64,000 bases of DNA, taken from positions 62,001-126,000 of the forward strand of contig JARBTJ010000004.1 in the NCBI GenBank assembly GCA_029240245.1, given 5' to 3'. The DNA is from Herbinix sp. Its GTDB lineage: Bacteria > Bacillota > Clostridia > Lachnospirales > Lachnospiraceae. Of the stretch, positions 18,860 to 26,337 are shown piece after piece; position 1 is the first letter of the stretch, and each line of letters starts with the position of its first letter. The notes beneath the pieces were generated by a model, which saw only the letters and a list, made by a program, of their open reading frames with translations, did no database searches and was not told where the DNA came from. A program made the translations under genes and the position numbers.

Positions 18860-20428
18860 TTATGACCTGTCCTTCTTTTTTCTCTGACAGGAATCAAAGG
18901 CATCTCTCATGGCGGGGTTATTAATTAAATTTCCGCGATAATCAAATCTTGATCCATGGCAGGGGCAATCCCAGGTTAGTTCATTTTGGTTCCATTCCAG
19001 ACTACAGCCTAAATGCGGACATTTGGTGGTCACAAAATAATATTTATCAATCGTATCCCGGTAGACCCCAATTCTCTGCCCATCATGCTTGATAACTCCG
19101 GCTTTGCCAACCTCGATTTCACCGAAGGTATCGTGAGGAATTTTAAGATATTCGGTTAATAGGCTGATCGTGACCACCGCAGCATCCTTAAGCAGTTTTC
19201 TACTGCCGGACAGCATGAGCCTTCTCGGATTAAATACCTTTTGGTATTCATTATCTCTCCCCATAATCATATCTCTTAAAATAAAGGCTGATACCATACT
19301 GCTTGTCATTCCCCATTTATTAAAGCCGGTTGCCACATAAATATTAGGTGTGTTAACTGAGTATTTACCAATATACGGGATGGAATCCGGGGTCATGCAG
19401 TCTTGATTGGACCAGATGTATTTGATCTTGGCGTTCGGGTACCATTTTCTTGCGGACTCTTCTATTTTAGTATAAGCATCCACCGGATTATATTTCCCGG
19501 TTCTGTGATTGCCACTGCCAAACAAAAGATAATTCTTATAATTTCGGAAGGTGTATCCGTCCACATCGCCATCCAAATACATCCCGTCAAGGCGCATTTT
19601 TTTATCGTTATCAACGCCCTCTAATGCACTCAGATAATATCTTTCCTGATGTAGCCGAAAGAAATAATAACCGGGAACGTTGATAAATGGATAATGGGTG
19701 GCTATGACGACAGATTTCGCCTTTACACTTCCGCTATCCGTAATAATCAGGCCGTCCTTCCGAACCTCCGTAACCCTTGTGTGTTCATAAACAGTCAACT
19801 TACTAGCAACAGCATCCAAGAATTTGATCGGATGGAACTGTGCCTGTCGATCAAAGCGAATTGCCGCTCTGACCTGAAATGGAAGTGCCGTATCCCTGGT
19901 ATACACTGCAGGGAGCCCAACTTTTTTCGCTGCCTCAACCTCCTGCTTAATCCGTAACTCGTTATCAAGCGTATAAATATAATTTGGTTGTATTTCATAA
20001 TCGCAGTCAATCTGCAGCTGGTTAATGATTTCTTCATACATTTCGATGGCTCTCTGGTTCGCCATCGCATACTCCCATGTTCTTTCTTCTCCCTTATTCG
20101 TCATCAGCTTTCTATAGATTAAGCCATGTTGGGATGTTATTTTCGCCGTTGTATTCTTAGTCATGCCGCTGCCGACTTCCCTGCATTCTAAAACTACCGC
20201 AGAAATACCCTGCTGCTGCAGAAGATATGCAGTCAAAATTCCAGCCAGACCGCCTCCGATGACAGCAACCTCTGTACGGATATCACCTTTTAAGGAGGGA
20301 TATACCTTTTTCTCTATTCTGTCGCTTTCGTCCAGGCCATATCTGTACTGCTCCTGTATCCACAGTGATTCACCGCGTTCTTTTCCGGTTTCCTGAAATA
20401 TCCCATTTTCTTTCCATATCGTTCCCAT
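18860..20428 (-). CDS. FAD-dependent oxidoreductase with C-terminal Rieske [2Fe-2S] domain
   Basis: 522 aa. The N-terminal DAO-type FAD fold starts with VAVIGGGLAGILTAYLL (about residues 54-70). The C-terminal 100 residues are a Rieske domain with CPHLGC and CPCHGSRFD, giving two Cys and two His cluster ligands. This architecture is known in Firmicutes and Actinobacteria as a soluble oxidoreductase of unknown substrate. GAGG lies 8 nt before the ATG at 20428; a GTG three codons upstream overlaps that site. Confidence 0.9.
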   Translation of the reverse strand: MGTIWKENGIFQETGKERGESLWIQEQYRYGLDESDRIEKKVYPSLKGDIRTEVAVIGGGLAGILTAYLLQQQGISAVVLECREVGSGMTKNTTAKITSQHGLIYRKLMTNKGEERTWEYAMANQRAIEMYEEIINQLQIDCDYEIQPNYIYTLDNELRIKQEVEAAKKVGLPAVYTRDTALPFQVRAAIRFDRQAQFHPIKFLDAVASKLTVYEHTRVTEVRKDGLIITDSGSVKAKSVVIATHYPFINVPGYYFFRLHQERYYLSALEGVDNDKKMRLDGMYLDGDVDGYTFRNYKNYLLFGSGNHRTGKYNPVDAYTKIEESARKWYPNAKIKYIWSNQDCMTPDSIPYIGKYSVNTPNIYVATGFNKWGMTSSMVSAFILRDMIMGRDNEYQKVFNPRRLMLSGSRKLLKDAAVVTISLLTEYLKIPHDTFGEIEVGKAGVIKHDGQRIGVYRDTIDKYYFVTTKCPHLGCSLEWNQNELTWDCPCHGSRFDYRGNLINNPAMRDAFDSCQRKKKDRS

Positions 20429-20606
20429 ACGTTTCACCTCAAGGCTATATTTTCCGAGAAATGAAATATTTATACGAATTAATTATACGAATTATTACGA
20501 AATATTTAAGAGTTCTTCCTATAATATTGACTTCTTCCACAGAAAATTTATAATAAGTATTTAAGTAAGGTAATTTAATACTCCGAGGATGGGATGGTAA
20601 TCTATC

Positions 20607-20954
20607 ATGGAACAACAAAATAAAAAAATCAGTCGTACTTTTATTCTAATTAATGTTTTAATGGGTATTATAGTGCTTGCAATGGGGGTTTTAAGTATAA
20701 TCACCCCAAGTGATCCTATAAAGACCAAACTACTTATAAGGGTATTATTAAGAGGTATGATCAGCCTGTTAACACTCTATAATTCTATCTATCTTCTATT
20801 TACTAAAAAATACACTCCACTTGCAAAAGACGTCTCGACTAAGCAGCGTTACTTTGCAGGAATTCTACTTGGCATTGTGGGACTTATTATGCTTCTTACC
20901 GCATTCTTAGGGTATGGTATAAACGGTGATCCAAGATTAATATGGTGGGAATAA
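20607..20954 (+). CDS. small three-helix membrane protein, unknown function
   Basis: 115 aa. Hydrophobic segments at about 14-33, 48-65 and 80-104; otherwise basic and Ser/Thr-poor. No family recognised. It is transcribed alone, divergently from the Rieske oxidoreductase. The ribosome site is weak (GGGATGG 13 nt upstream). Confidence 0.65.
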   Translation: MEQQNKKISRTFILINVLMGIIVLAMGVLSIITPSDPIKTKLLIRVLLRGMISLLTLYNSIYLLFTKKYTPLAKDVSTKQRYFAGILLGIVGLIMLLTAFLGYGINGDPRLIWWE

Positions 20955-21092
20955 ATCAGAATTGGCGATACGGTTTTGAAATATTATTTTGTTACAAATA
21001 GCCTTTTTTTGACTGTGTTTTATGATCATCACAACCGATTGGCATTAAAAAAGATGCTTATGCATCTTATGAATTAAAAATATAAAGAATAA

Positions 21093-21164
21093 CTCCCCGA
21101 GTAGGGCTCGAACCTACAACCCCACGGTTAACAGCCGTGTGCTCTACCATTGAGCTATCGAGGA
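21093..21164 (-). tRNA. tRNA-Asn(GTT)
   Basis: 72 nt. Acceptor stem TCCTCGA/TCGGGGA with one G-T pair, D-loop AATGGTAGA, anticodon stem CACGG/CCGTG with loop CTGTTAA (anticodon GTT), and T-loop TTCGAGC. CCA is not encoded. Confidence 0.96.
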
Positions 21165-21280
21165 ATATGTTGTAATTTTAATACTCAGACTAAAATATGT
21201 CAAGAGCATTCTTAAAATTTCTATTGAAAATAAAAATGGTCTATGTTATAATCAAATTCGTTCCGTAAGAATACAAATAA

Positions 21281-21364
21281 GCAGTTGTGGCGGAATTGGC
21301 ATACGCGCTAGATTCAGGTTCTAGTTCTCGCAAGGGAGTAGGGGTTCAAGTCCCCTCAACTGCA
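21281..21364 (+). tRNA. tRNA-Leu(CAG), prophage integration target
   Basis: 84 nt. Acceptor stem GCAGTTG/CAACTGC, anticodon stem CTAGA/TCTAG with loop TTCAGGT (anticodon CAG), class II variable arm. CCA is not encoded. Its 3' 57 nt (21308-21364) recur at 57458-57514, so integration leaves an intact gene at attL. Confidence 0.96.
21308..21364 (+). repeat. attL core, 57-bp direct repeat
   Basis: Identical to 57458-57514, from the CTAGATTCAGG anticodon arm to the discriminator base (TGCA). The bases outside differ on both sides (g before and g after here; a before and t after at attR), which delimits the repeat. Confidence 0.95.
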
Positions 21365-21381
21365 GTAAGGCTTTAAAGGGT

Positions 21382-21397
21382 GTTGCGAAAAGTGAAT
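21382..21397 (+). promoter_or_regulatory. repressor-operator-like motif beside attL
   Basis: GTTGCGAAAAGTGAAT resembles the GTTGCGAATAGTGAAC copies in the CI/Cro control region (55363-55378, 55660-55675) and a copy beside attR (57361-57376). It may be a regulator or integrase/excisionase site. Confidence 0.4.
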
Positions 21398-21405
21398 ATT
21401 TAGGC

Positions 21406-21453
21406 ATGTAGCCAAAAATGTAGCCATGGGATTTTATACTTCCATGGCTACAT
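21406..21453 (-). terminator. terminator of the 60-aa gene, with ATGTAGCCA repeats
   Basis: ATGTAGCCATGG is inverted against CCATGGCTACAT; on the minus strand the stem is followed by TTTTT. ATGTAGCCA also occurs directly at 21406-21414 and 21418-21426. Three direct copies lie beside attR, so the motif may also be an integrase arm site. Confidence 0.6.
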
Positions 21454-21461
21454 TTAAATGC

Positions 21462-21644
21462 TCAATTATTGTTTTTTATTATTTTCATTGCGTCAGAAAA
21501 ACCTTTTTTGTAACATATTATTTCTGCTAGTCCCTGCGTCATTGCAGGATCGCTATCTTCTTTTTCAAGTAATAAGTATTCGTCACTCTCCAATAATGCA
21601 GACTCACACCTTTTTGCTATAAAGTTTTCAAAATCCTTTTCCAA
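21462..21644 (-). CDS. 60-aa hypothetical prophage protein
   Basis: TTG start with AAGGGGG about 9 nt upstream. Acidic N-terminal half (ESALLESDEYLLLEKEDSD) and a helical, basic end. No family recognised. It is the outermost prophage gene at the attL end and has its own terminator, so it is probably expressed from its own promoter. Confidence 0.55.
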   Translation of the reverse strand: MEKDFENFIAKRCESALLESDEYLLLEKEDSDPAMTQGLAEIICYKKGFSDAMKIIKNNN

Positions 21645-21855
21645 TCTAGTTATCCCCCTTTAGTGATTTTGTGTGTTTTGTAGCAGTGAAATTATAACCA
21701 TTATATCAGAACATTTGTTCGTTATCAATCATATTTTAAGTTATTATTTTAACAAACATAGTTCTGTATAATATTTTATGCCTTTCGACATATTGTGTCA
21801 ATCCCGTGTTGAACTGGAAAATTTTATGTGATATTATCCACATGGGGTGTTGCAC

Positions 21856-22140
21856 ATGTATGACAAGATCAAATTCGGCAACAAATTGTCAGTTGCCAGA
21901 AGAAAGAAGGGGTTAAAACAATCAGTTATTGCCGGATTGTTGGGAATACACCAAACCACATACTCAAAAATCGAAAATGGTAAAGGCGAGGTTACTCTTA
22001 CCCATTTATATATATTGTCAAATACGTTAGGCGTGTCGGTATCGTGGCTTATAGGCGAAACGGACACGGACGTTACGGCAGACGAATTATTACAAATCGA
22101 ATTATATAAGCAATACATTATAAGCATTCGTGGAAAATAA
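21856..22140 (+). CDS. XRE-family HTH regulator
   Basis: 94 aa. A canonical Cro/CI helix-turn-helix occupies residues 4-60: LSVARRKKGLKQSVIAGLLG, HQTTYSKIENGKG, then LYILSNTLGVSVSWLIGE. GGGGTG sits before ATG 21856; the frame opens slightly earlier. It reads opposite to the 60-aa gene and lies outside the main lysogeny control region, so it is a second XRE regulator of the prophage, perhaps for the left-end genes. Confidence 0.85.
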   Translation: MYDKIKFGNKLSVARRKKGLKQSVIAGLLGIHQTTYSKIENGKGEVTLTHLYILSNTLGVSVSWLIGETDTDVTADELLQIELYKQYIISIRGK

Positions 22141-22227
22141 TGATAATTTTGGGGTGCTTTGACATTATAGTACTAAAGTAGGACAGGCAATGTCTTTTTA
22201 TAAAAATAAACAAAGGAGGAATATTTA

Positions 22228-22515
22228 GTGTTTAGTAAATTGTGCAAATGGTTTTCTATAGGTGTTTTTGTATTAGCATTCTTTGGATCGTTTTACTTAG
22301 CTGAAACAATAAGCATTAAATCGAACGATTCGGAAGCTTACACTGTAATGTTAATGACAATGTTGTCAGCGGGTGTGTTATGTATGATAATTTACGGAAT
22401 AGGTGAAATAGCCGGAAGTTCAAGGGCATTAATTGAACAAAATGCAGAAATATTAGATAATCAAGAAAAGTTATTGAAACATCTTATAAATAACAAAAAT
22501 ACCCCAGGCGTTTAA
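22228..22515 (+). CDS. small two-helix membrane protein, unknown function
   Basis: 95 aa. GTG start with AAAGGAGG 8 nt upstream. Helices at about residues 6-26 and 42-62, followed by a helical, charged tail (LIEQNAEILDNQEKLLKHLI). This resembles prophage membrane proteins with cytoplasmic coiled coils, for example superinfection-exclusion candidates, but there is no specific family match. Its 3' end is convergent with the RHH gene. Confidence 0.65.
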   Translation: MFSKLCKWFSIGVFVLAFFGSFYLAETISIKSNDSEAYTVMLMTMLSAGVLCMIIYGIGEIAGSSRALIEQNAEILDNQEKLLKHLINNKNTPGV

Positions 22516-22529
22516 ACCTGGGGATTTGT

Positions 22530-22718
22530 TTATGCTCTTTTTATCTTTTCTTCGATTGCATCAATAATAAATTGATTAAAGCTTTCGTATCCTTGCCTTT
22601 TGGCTTCTAATTCGTAGTATTGTTTCTTGCCTTTTTCTACATATGGATATAATCTATCGTAATTATTTAGGTTATACTTGTTCTTCGCCTTGGTGGCTGC
22701 AGTTCCTTTTCTATCCAT
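22530..22718 (-). CDS. ribbon-helix-helix (Arc/MetJ-like) DNA-binding protein
   Basis: 62 aa from ATG 22718 (AAAGGCGG upstream). Basic N-terminus, short strand, then two amphipathic helices with the Arc-like ending YESFNQFIIDAIEEKIKR. Its promoter and that of the divergent 63-aa gene each overlap a 16-bp ATACTTRCGYWAGTAT palindrome (22757-22772 and 22826-22841), which suggests it represses both (inference). It could also be an antitoxin, but no toxin is adjacent. Confidence 0.75.
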   Translation of the reverse strand: MDRKGTAATKAKNKYNLNNYDRLYPYVEKGKKQYYELEAKRQGYESFNQFIIDAIEEKIKRA

Positions 22719-22756
22719 ATCACACCGCCTTTCGTATTTATTATATAACAATGGAT

Positions 22757-22772
22757 ATACTTACGCAAGTAT
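22757..22772. promoter_or_regulatory. operator 1 and promoter of the RHH gene
   Basis: Perfect inverted repeat ATACTT-ACGC-AAGTAT. On the minus strand it contains the -35 TTGCGT of a promoter whose TATAAT lies 17 bp on, toward the RHH gene. The same palindrome recurs at 22826-22841. Confidence 0.75.
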
Positions 22773-22817
22773 GCATAATATACAATATAACATAATTATA
22801 TTTGGTAAATTTGTACA

Positions 22818-22846
22818 TTGAATATATACTTGCGTTAGTATATAAT
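22818..22846 (+). promoter_or_regulatory. promoter of the 63-aa ORF / hammerhead transcript with embedded operator 2
   Basis: TTGAAT (22818-22823), 17 bp, TATAAT (22841-22846). The spacer holds ATACTTGCGTTAGTAT (22826-22841), a one-mismatch copy of operator 1. Binding there would block RNA polymerase. Confidence 0.75.
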
Positions 22847-22890
22847 AAATTTATAAGGAACAACAAATAAAACAAACGGAGGATTTTAAT

Positions 22891-23082
22891 ATGATGATCG
22901 TTAACATGAATGGAAAAGAAATTGATTTTGAAGTTGCAGTAGGTTTTATGGATGATGAAATCAGAGAAGAACTGCACAATGTTGGATTTGAAACTGAACA
23001 GGAATTTTTTACAGCTTACGAAAAAGCTCACTTAGAAAAATACGGAGAATGTGAATTAAGCAAGGCAAATCCTGTGTTTTAA
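22891..23082 (+). CDS. 63-aa acidic prophage protein, unknown function
   Basis: Begins MMIVNMNGKEIDFEVAV and is strongly acidic (MDDEIREEL, FETEQEFF); predicted mixed strand then helices. ACGGAGG precedes the ATG. I recognise the type as a conserved small protein of clostridial prophages but know no function. It is preceded by an RHH-operator promoter and followed immediately by a hammerhead ribozyme. The small acidic protein beside a DNA-binding repressor recalls anti-defence gene pairs, but that is only an analogy. Confidence 0.75.
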   Translation: MMIVNMNGKEIDFEVAVGFMDDEIREELHNVGFETEQEFFTAYEKAHLEKYGECELSKANPVF

Positions 23083-23142
23083 TCCCGTCTGATGATGGCT
23101 GTCCGGGCAACAGCCGAAACCTCCATATAGGAGGTCACGGGA
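23083..23142 (+). ncRNA. hammerhead self-cleaving ribozyme (type I topology)
   Basis: Stem I TCCCGT (23083-23088)/ACGGGA (23137-23142); core CTGATGA (23089-23095); stem II GGCTGT (23097-23102)/ACAGCC (23110-23115) with loop CCGGGCA; core GAAA (23116-23119); stem III ACCTCC (23119-23124)/GGAGGT (23130-23135) with loop ATATA; then C17 at 23136, predicting cleavage after 23136. All invariant core positions are present; the one deviation is an unpaired T at 23096 between A9 and stem II. Loop II CGGG could pair with CCCG at 23144-23147 as a tertiary pseudoknot. It begins right after the stop of the 63-aa ORF and is convergent with the endolysin gene. Confidence 0.92.
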
Positions 23143-23154
23143 ACCCGTCGGCAT

Positions 23155-23177
23155 AGTGGATAATCGCCGCCACTTTT
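23155..23177 (+). terminator. terminator after the hammerhead ribozyme
   Basis: AGTGG (23155-23159) pairs with CCACT (23170-23174) around a 10-nt loop, followed by TTT. Short stem; it probably ends the RHH-controlled transcript before the convergent endolysin gene. Confidence 0.5.
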
Positions 23178-23200
23178 ATCATAGAATGTACTTTGATAAT

Positions 23201-24001
23201 TTAATATTGTGTAAGTCTTTTAATTGTCTTTGCTCCGGCTCTCCATCCATCATCTTGACCATCTTTATTCCACCCAAACAACTCCCAAGTTATCAACACA
23301 GCAATCCTTGTTTTGGCATCATATACACCGTTTAAGTCAAGCTTTGGATAAATACCATCTATAACCTTGTTAATCTTTGATTTAAGCCAGTTTATATCAT
23401 CAGTGGATGAATTGACAGTAATCGTACTGTTAGGCACAGCGTTAGCCATAATGCGAGCTCTGACATCGGCTCTGAATGTATCCATGCTCTTGCCGTGCTT
23501 CGGAAACCAGTGCATTACGTCGCCATGATTAGACCCATATCCTAAGGCGTGTACTTCGCTATGACATAAGATATCTTTCATCGGGTCTAGTAAGAAGTCA
23601 TAGCATAAACGGGCGAATAATTCTACGGCATTTTCGTAAACCTTGGCAAAGTATTCCTCGTTCTTTTTTACATCGTAGTTTACCATAGTACTGCCGTTTT
23701 TATATGTATGGCCTTTTGGTTCGCATATCTCAACGCCAATGCTACATGAATTATATGAACCTTTACTTCCTAACCCGACATGCCATCCTTTAAAATCCCA
23801 GGGAAGAGTTTGGACTACTCTGTCTGTCTCGATAAAGGCATGGGGACAAGCGGAAGATATAGCCGTGTTCCAATTACCGATATGTACGTCTGCATCCGGT
23901 TGAGCGCATCCGGTGGAATGTAATACAAGCTTTGTCACTTGAATTTTTGTACCGTTGGTATAACACCGGTTTTTTGTCATGTACTTTTTAGTCAGGTTCA
24001 T
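23201..24001 (-). CDS. endolysin, N-acetylmuramoyl-L-alanine amidase (Amidase_2/PGRP)
   Basis: 266 aa. Amidase_2 domain over residues 20-180: LVLHSTG, HAFIETDRVVQTLPWDFKGWHVG, SIGVEICEPKG and CHSEVHALGYGSNHGDVMHW contain the zinc-binding His residues. The C-terminal 65 residues form a small helical wall-binding-like module (LDLNGVYDAKTRIAVLITWELFGW). It hydrolyses peptidoglycan for lysis. AAGGAGG precedes the ATG, and the start overlaps the holin gene by 14 bp. Confidence 0.93.
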   Translation of the reverse strand: MNLTKKYMTKNRCYTNGTKIQVTKLVLHSTGCAQPDADVHIGNWNTAISSACPHAFIETDRVVQTLPWDFKGWHVGLGSKGSYNSCSIGVEICEPKGHTYKNGSTMVNYDVKKNEEYFAKVYENAVELFARLCYDFLLDPMKDILCHSEVHALGYGSNHGDVMHWFPKHGKSMDTFRADVRARIMANAVPNSTITVNSSTDDINWLKSKINKVIDGIYPKLDLNGVYDAKTRIAVLITWELFGWNKDGQDDGWRAGAKTIKRLTQY

Positions 24002-24452
24002 CTTTGCTCGCCTCCTTGATTTCTGCCTTGTCCTCTACTTGTTTTCTAATATTTTTGACTAATGGCATTAAAAAAGGCGGTATCGGAGTACCGATATCCA
24101 CCACGTTTTCAAGTATCGAGATAATCTCATTTGCTATAAGCCATATGGCTACGATACAGGCTATTAAAAAGCTTACAGGTAATTTTATACCCACTGTATC
24201 GCTTGCATATATAATAAGCCAATCAATCATAGCTCCCACACCTACCAATAACCACATGCACACCTTTTTAGCAATTCCCCTAAAACTCTTATAACTATTT
24301 AATTCCTGATCCCGATATTTAGCAGCTGCTAAGCCAGTACCATAATCAATAACGTTGCATAGTACCAACACAAATACCGGTATAGCTAAAATTCCAAGCC
24401 ATCCAGCCAGGGCTGAAAAAAATGCAGTAAACATTGTTTTAACCTTGTTCAT
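23988..24452 (-). CDS. phage holin (holin 4 family)
   Basis: 154 aa with three to four hydrophobic segments (about 8-35, 60-85, 90-115) and a charged C-terminus rich in Lys/Glu. The VLVLCNVIDYGTGL and YRDQELNSYKSFRGIAKKV motifs are typical of the phage lysis holin/TcdE-like family. Directly upstream of and overlapping the endolysin gene. Confidence 0.92.
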   Translation of the reverse strand: MNKVKTMFTAFFSALAGWLGILAIPVFVLVLCNVIDYGTGLAAAKYRDQELNSYKSFRGIAKKVCMWLLVGVGAMIDWLIIYASDTVGIKLPVSFLIACIVAIWLIANEIISILENVVDIGTPIPPFLMPLVKNIRKQVEDKAEIKEASKDEPD

Positions 24453-24483
24453 AATTTTACCTTCTTTCTTATTTTTTAATAAT

Positions 24484-24505
24484 AAAAAGGAGCCCGAAGG
24501 CTCCT
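24484..24505 (-). terminator. terminator between tail and lysis genes
   Basis: On the minus strand AGGAGCC-TTCG-GGCTCCT followed by TTTTT: a 7-bp stem with a stable UUCG loop. It should attenuate the late transcript ahead of holin/endolysin. Confidence 0.85.
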
Positions 24506-24538
24506 GTTATTTAGTTCGCAATATCATTCTATAGTAAT

Positions 24539-26212
24539 TTAAAGACCACGCATAAAAGCTTCTACCCTATCAACGTAAAACTTGCGATAACCTAATTCGT
24601 TCGGATGCCACCCATCTGCATTAACTGTGTAAGTCGTTTTTAAATTAGCTATGTAGTTCAATGACGGTATTCCTACGTATAAATCACAGTAAGGAATCCC
24701 CCACTTTTGTAAAGCAGATATCATATTTACGTAGTATGCTTCAAATGCACTAAGCATCTTATGCGTGATAACAAACCCTATTTTCTTTCCTGGATAGCGA
24801 GCGATTGTTTGTTTTAGCATGTTTTCAAATGCTCCACAAAATGTGTCCGTATTTAATGTGCTAGTGTAATCAAATTTACCGGTCAACATGCCCATTGGCA
24901 CACCCAATGAAGAATCATTGACACCGCCTTCCAAAATAATATAGTCTGCATCGTCTCTCATATTATTGATTGTACCTGATATTGAGTGCCTTAAAGTCGT
25001 CCCGTCGCTTTGTAATTGATTTGGAGTAATCGTTGCTCCGCTTACTGCGATATTTTCATATGTCATATTGTTTCTGTCTGCTATTATTTTGGCAAACCCG
25101 CCAACATATCCATGACCGTACATGATACTATCACCATTAAAGGAAACAATCTTTTCTGATAATGGGTTTCCTCCTACTAAAATAGAAACTTCTGATTTTT
25201 GAGCATTATTCAGTTTTAATTCATTTGATAGCGATATTTTATATTCGCTATAAGATGATGGGTATATATTTCCTTTAACTACCATGGTAGTGTCTTTGAA
25301 TAAGATTCGAAGGTTTACTCTCATATAACTAATGGTGTCGTTTGACGGGACTGTGATAACTCTGTGAGTATTACCAGATTGTGCTACTGCTGTTACATAG
25401 GTTACAAATTCATCATTTTCATTATAGTAAGCACCACTTGTAGCATCTCCTATTAGGTTTATGTATGGAACTGAATAAATGTCTCCAATCTCAACTGCTA
25501 TCTTACCACTAATGAACAAATTAGCGTTAGCGGTATGCGTACCTGTTTGTGAAAGGTAAAAACCGTTTTCGATTTCAGGATCATTTTTATTGAACAAGTT
25601 ATTGCCAAATTCTAGAAATGTAGTTTTTTCTGGTGTCACGCTTTTTTGCCTTGGAATGGACAGCACATTAAGAGTAGCACCACCGGTTATAGCACTTGCC
25701 AAATCATTAGAAATATCATTTGTTCCGATTGGAACGCTTTTTTTTCTGACTTCCGCATCGTTTGCTTTATCTGCTAATTGCGACTTAACACTATCAACAT
25801 CGGCAAGAGCATTTTGCAAAGAATTAAAATCGTCGCTTGATATCACACTGCTGTCAACCAAGTTGCTATTAACCACAATCCAGAATGTATCAGATGTTAT
25901 CCATTCACCGCCTACATTTAACTGTAGCTCTGCCTTTACTGTTCCGGCTACTGCATAAACCTGGTTGGTTAATTTGATATCATAATGTTCTGCCCCAGGT
26001 GTTGCATCGATGTAAACTCTTGTTCCGTCAGGTTTTTCGCAAAATATTCTAAGTGTTTCGGTTGACGGCACAATATAGGCACCATTCTGTACTATTTTTA
26101 CCCTTATTCCTCTTCCAGAATCATCTTGCTTTCCGAAATACGAAATATTAACAAGCCTATCGCTAATATCCCACGTTAATAATTTGTAACTGTTTTGTAA
26201 GCTAATCGCCAT
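24539..26212 (-). CDS. baseplate upper protein with C-terminal SGNH/GDSL esterase domain
   Basis: 557 aa from ATG 26212 (AGGAGG upstream); the longer frame adds a hydrophobic stretch without a ribosome site. Residues 1-140 resemble the BppU N-terminal domain (SLQNSYKLLTWDISDRLV). The end is an SGNH hydrolase: SFNGDSIMYGHG (Ser), GG between blocks, ILEGGVND (Asn) and DGWHPNELGY (Asp/His). Such tail esterases deacylate surface glycans of the host during adsorption. Confidence 0.85.
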   Translation of the reverse strand: MAISLQNSYKLLTWDISDRLVNISYFGKQDDSGRGIRVKIVQNGAYIVPSTETLRIFCEKPDGTRVYIDATPGAEHYDIKLTNQVYAVAGTVKAELQLNVGGEWITSDTFWIVVNSNLVDSSVISSDDFNSLQNALADVDSVKSQLADKANDAEVRKKSVPIGTNDISNDLASAITGGATLNVLSIPRQKSVTPEKTTFLEFGNNLFNKNDPEIENGFYLSQTGTHTANANLFISGKIAVEIGDIYSVPYINLIGDATSGAYYNENDEFVTYVTAVAQSGNTHRVITVPSNDTISYMRVNLRILFKDTTMVVKGNIYPSSYSEYKISLSNELKLNNAQKSEVSILVGGNPLSEKIVSFNGDSIMYGHGYVGGFAKIIADRNNMTYENIAVSGATITPNQLQSDGTTLRHSISGTINNMRDDADYIILEGGVNDSSLGVPMGMLTGKFDYTSTLNTDTFCGAFENMLKQTIARYPGKKIGFVITHKMLSAFEAYYVNMISALQKWGIPYCDLYVGIPSLNYIANLKTTYTVNADGWHPNELGYRKFYVDRVEAFMRGL

Positions 26213-26337
26213 TGATATTCCTCCTGTAAGTATTAAGAGGAAAATGATTTCAAATATAAACTTCTTTTTCATAATATCACCTCGGTAACATTATAGAAAA
26301 TTTTGGTTTATTTTGCAATCTTTTCCTGTAAATTTTT

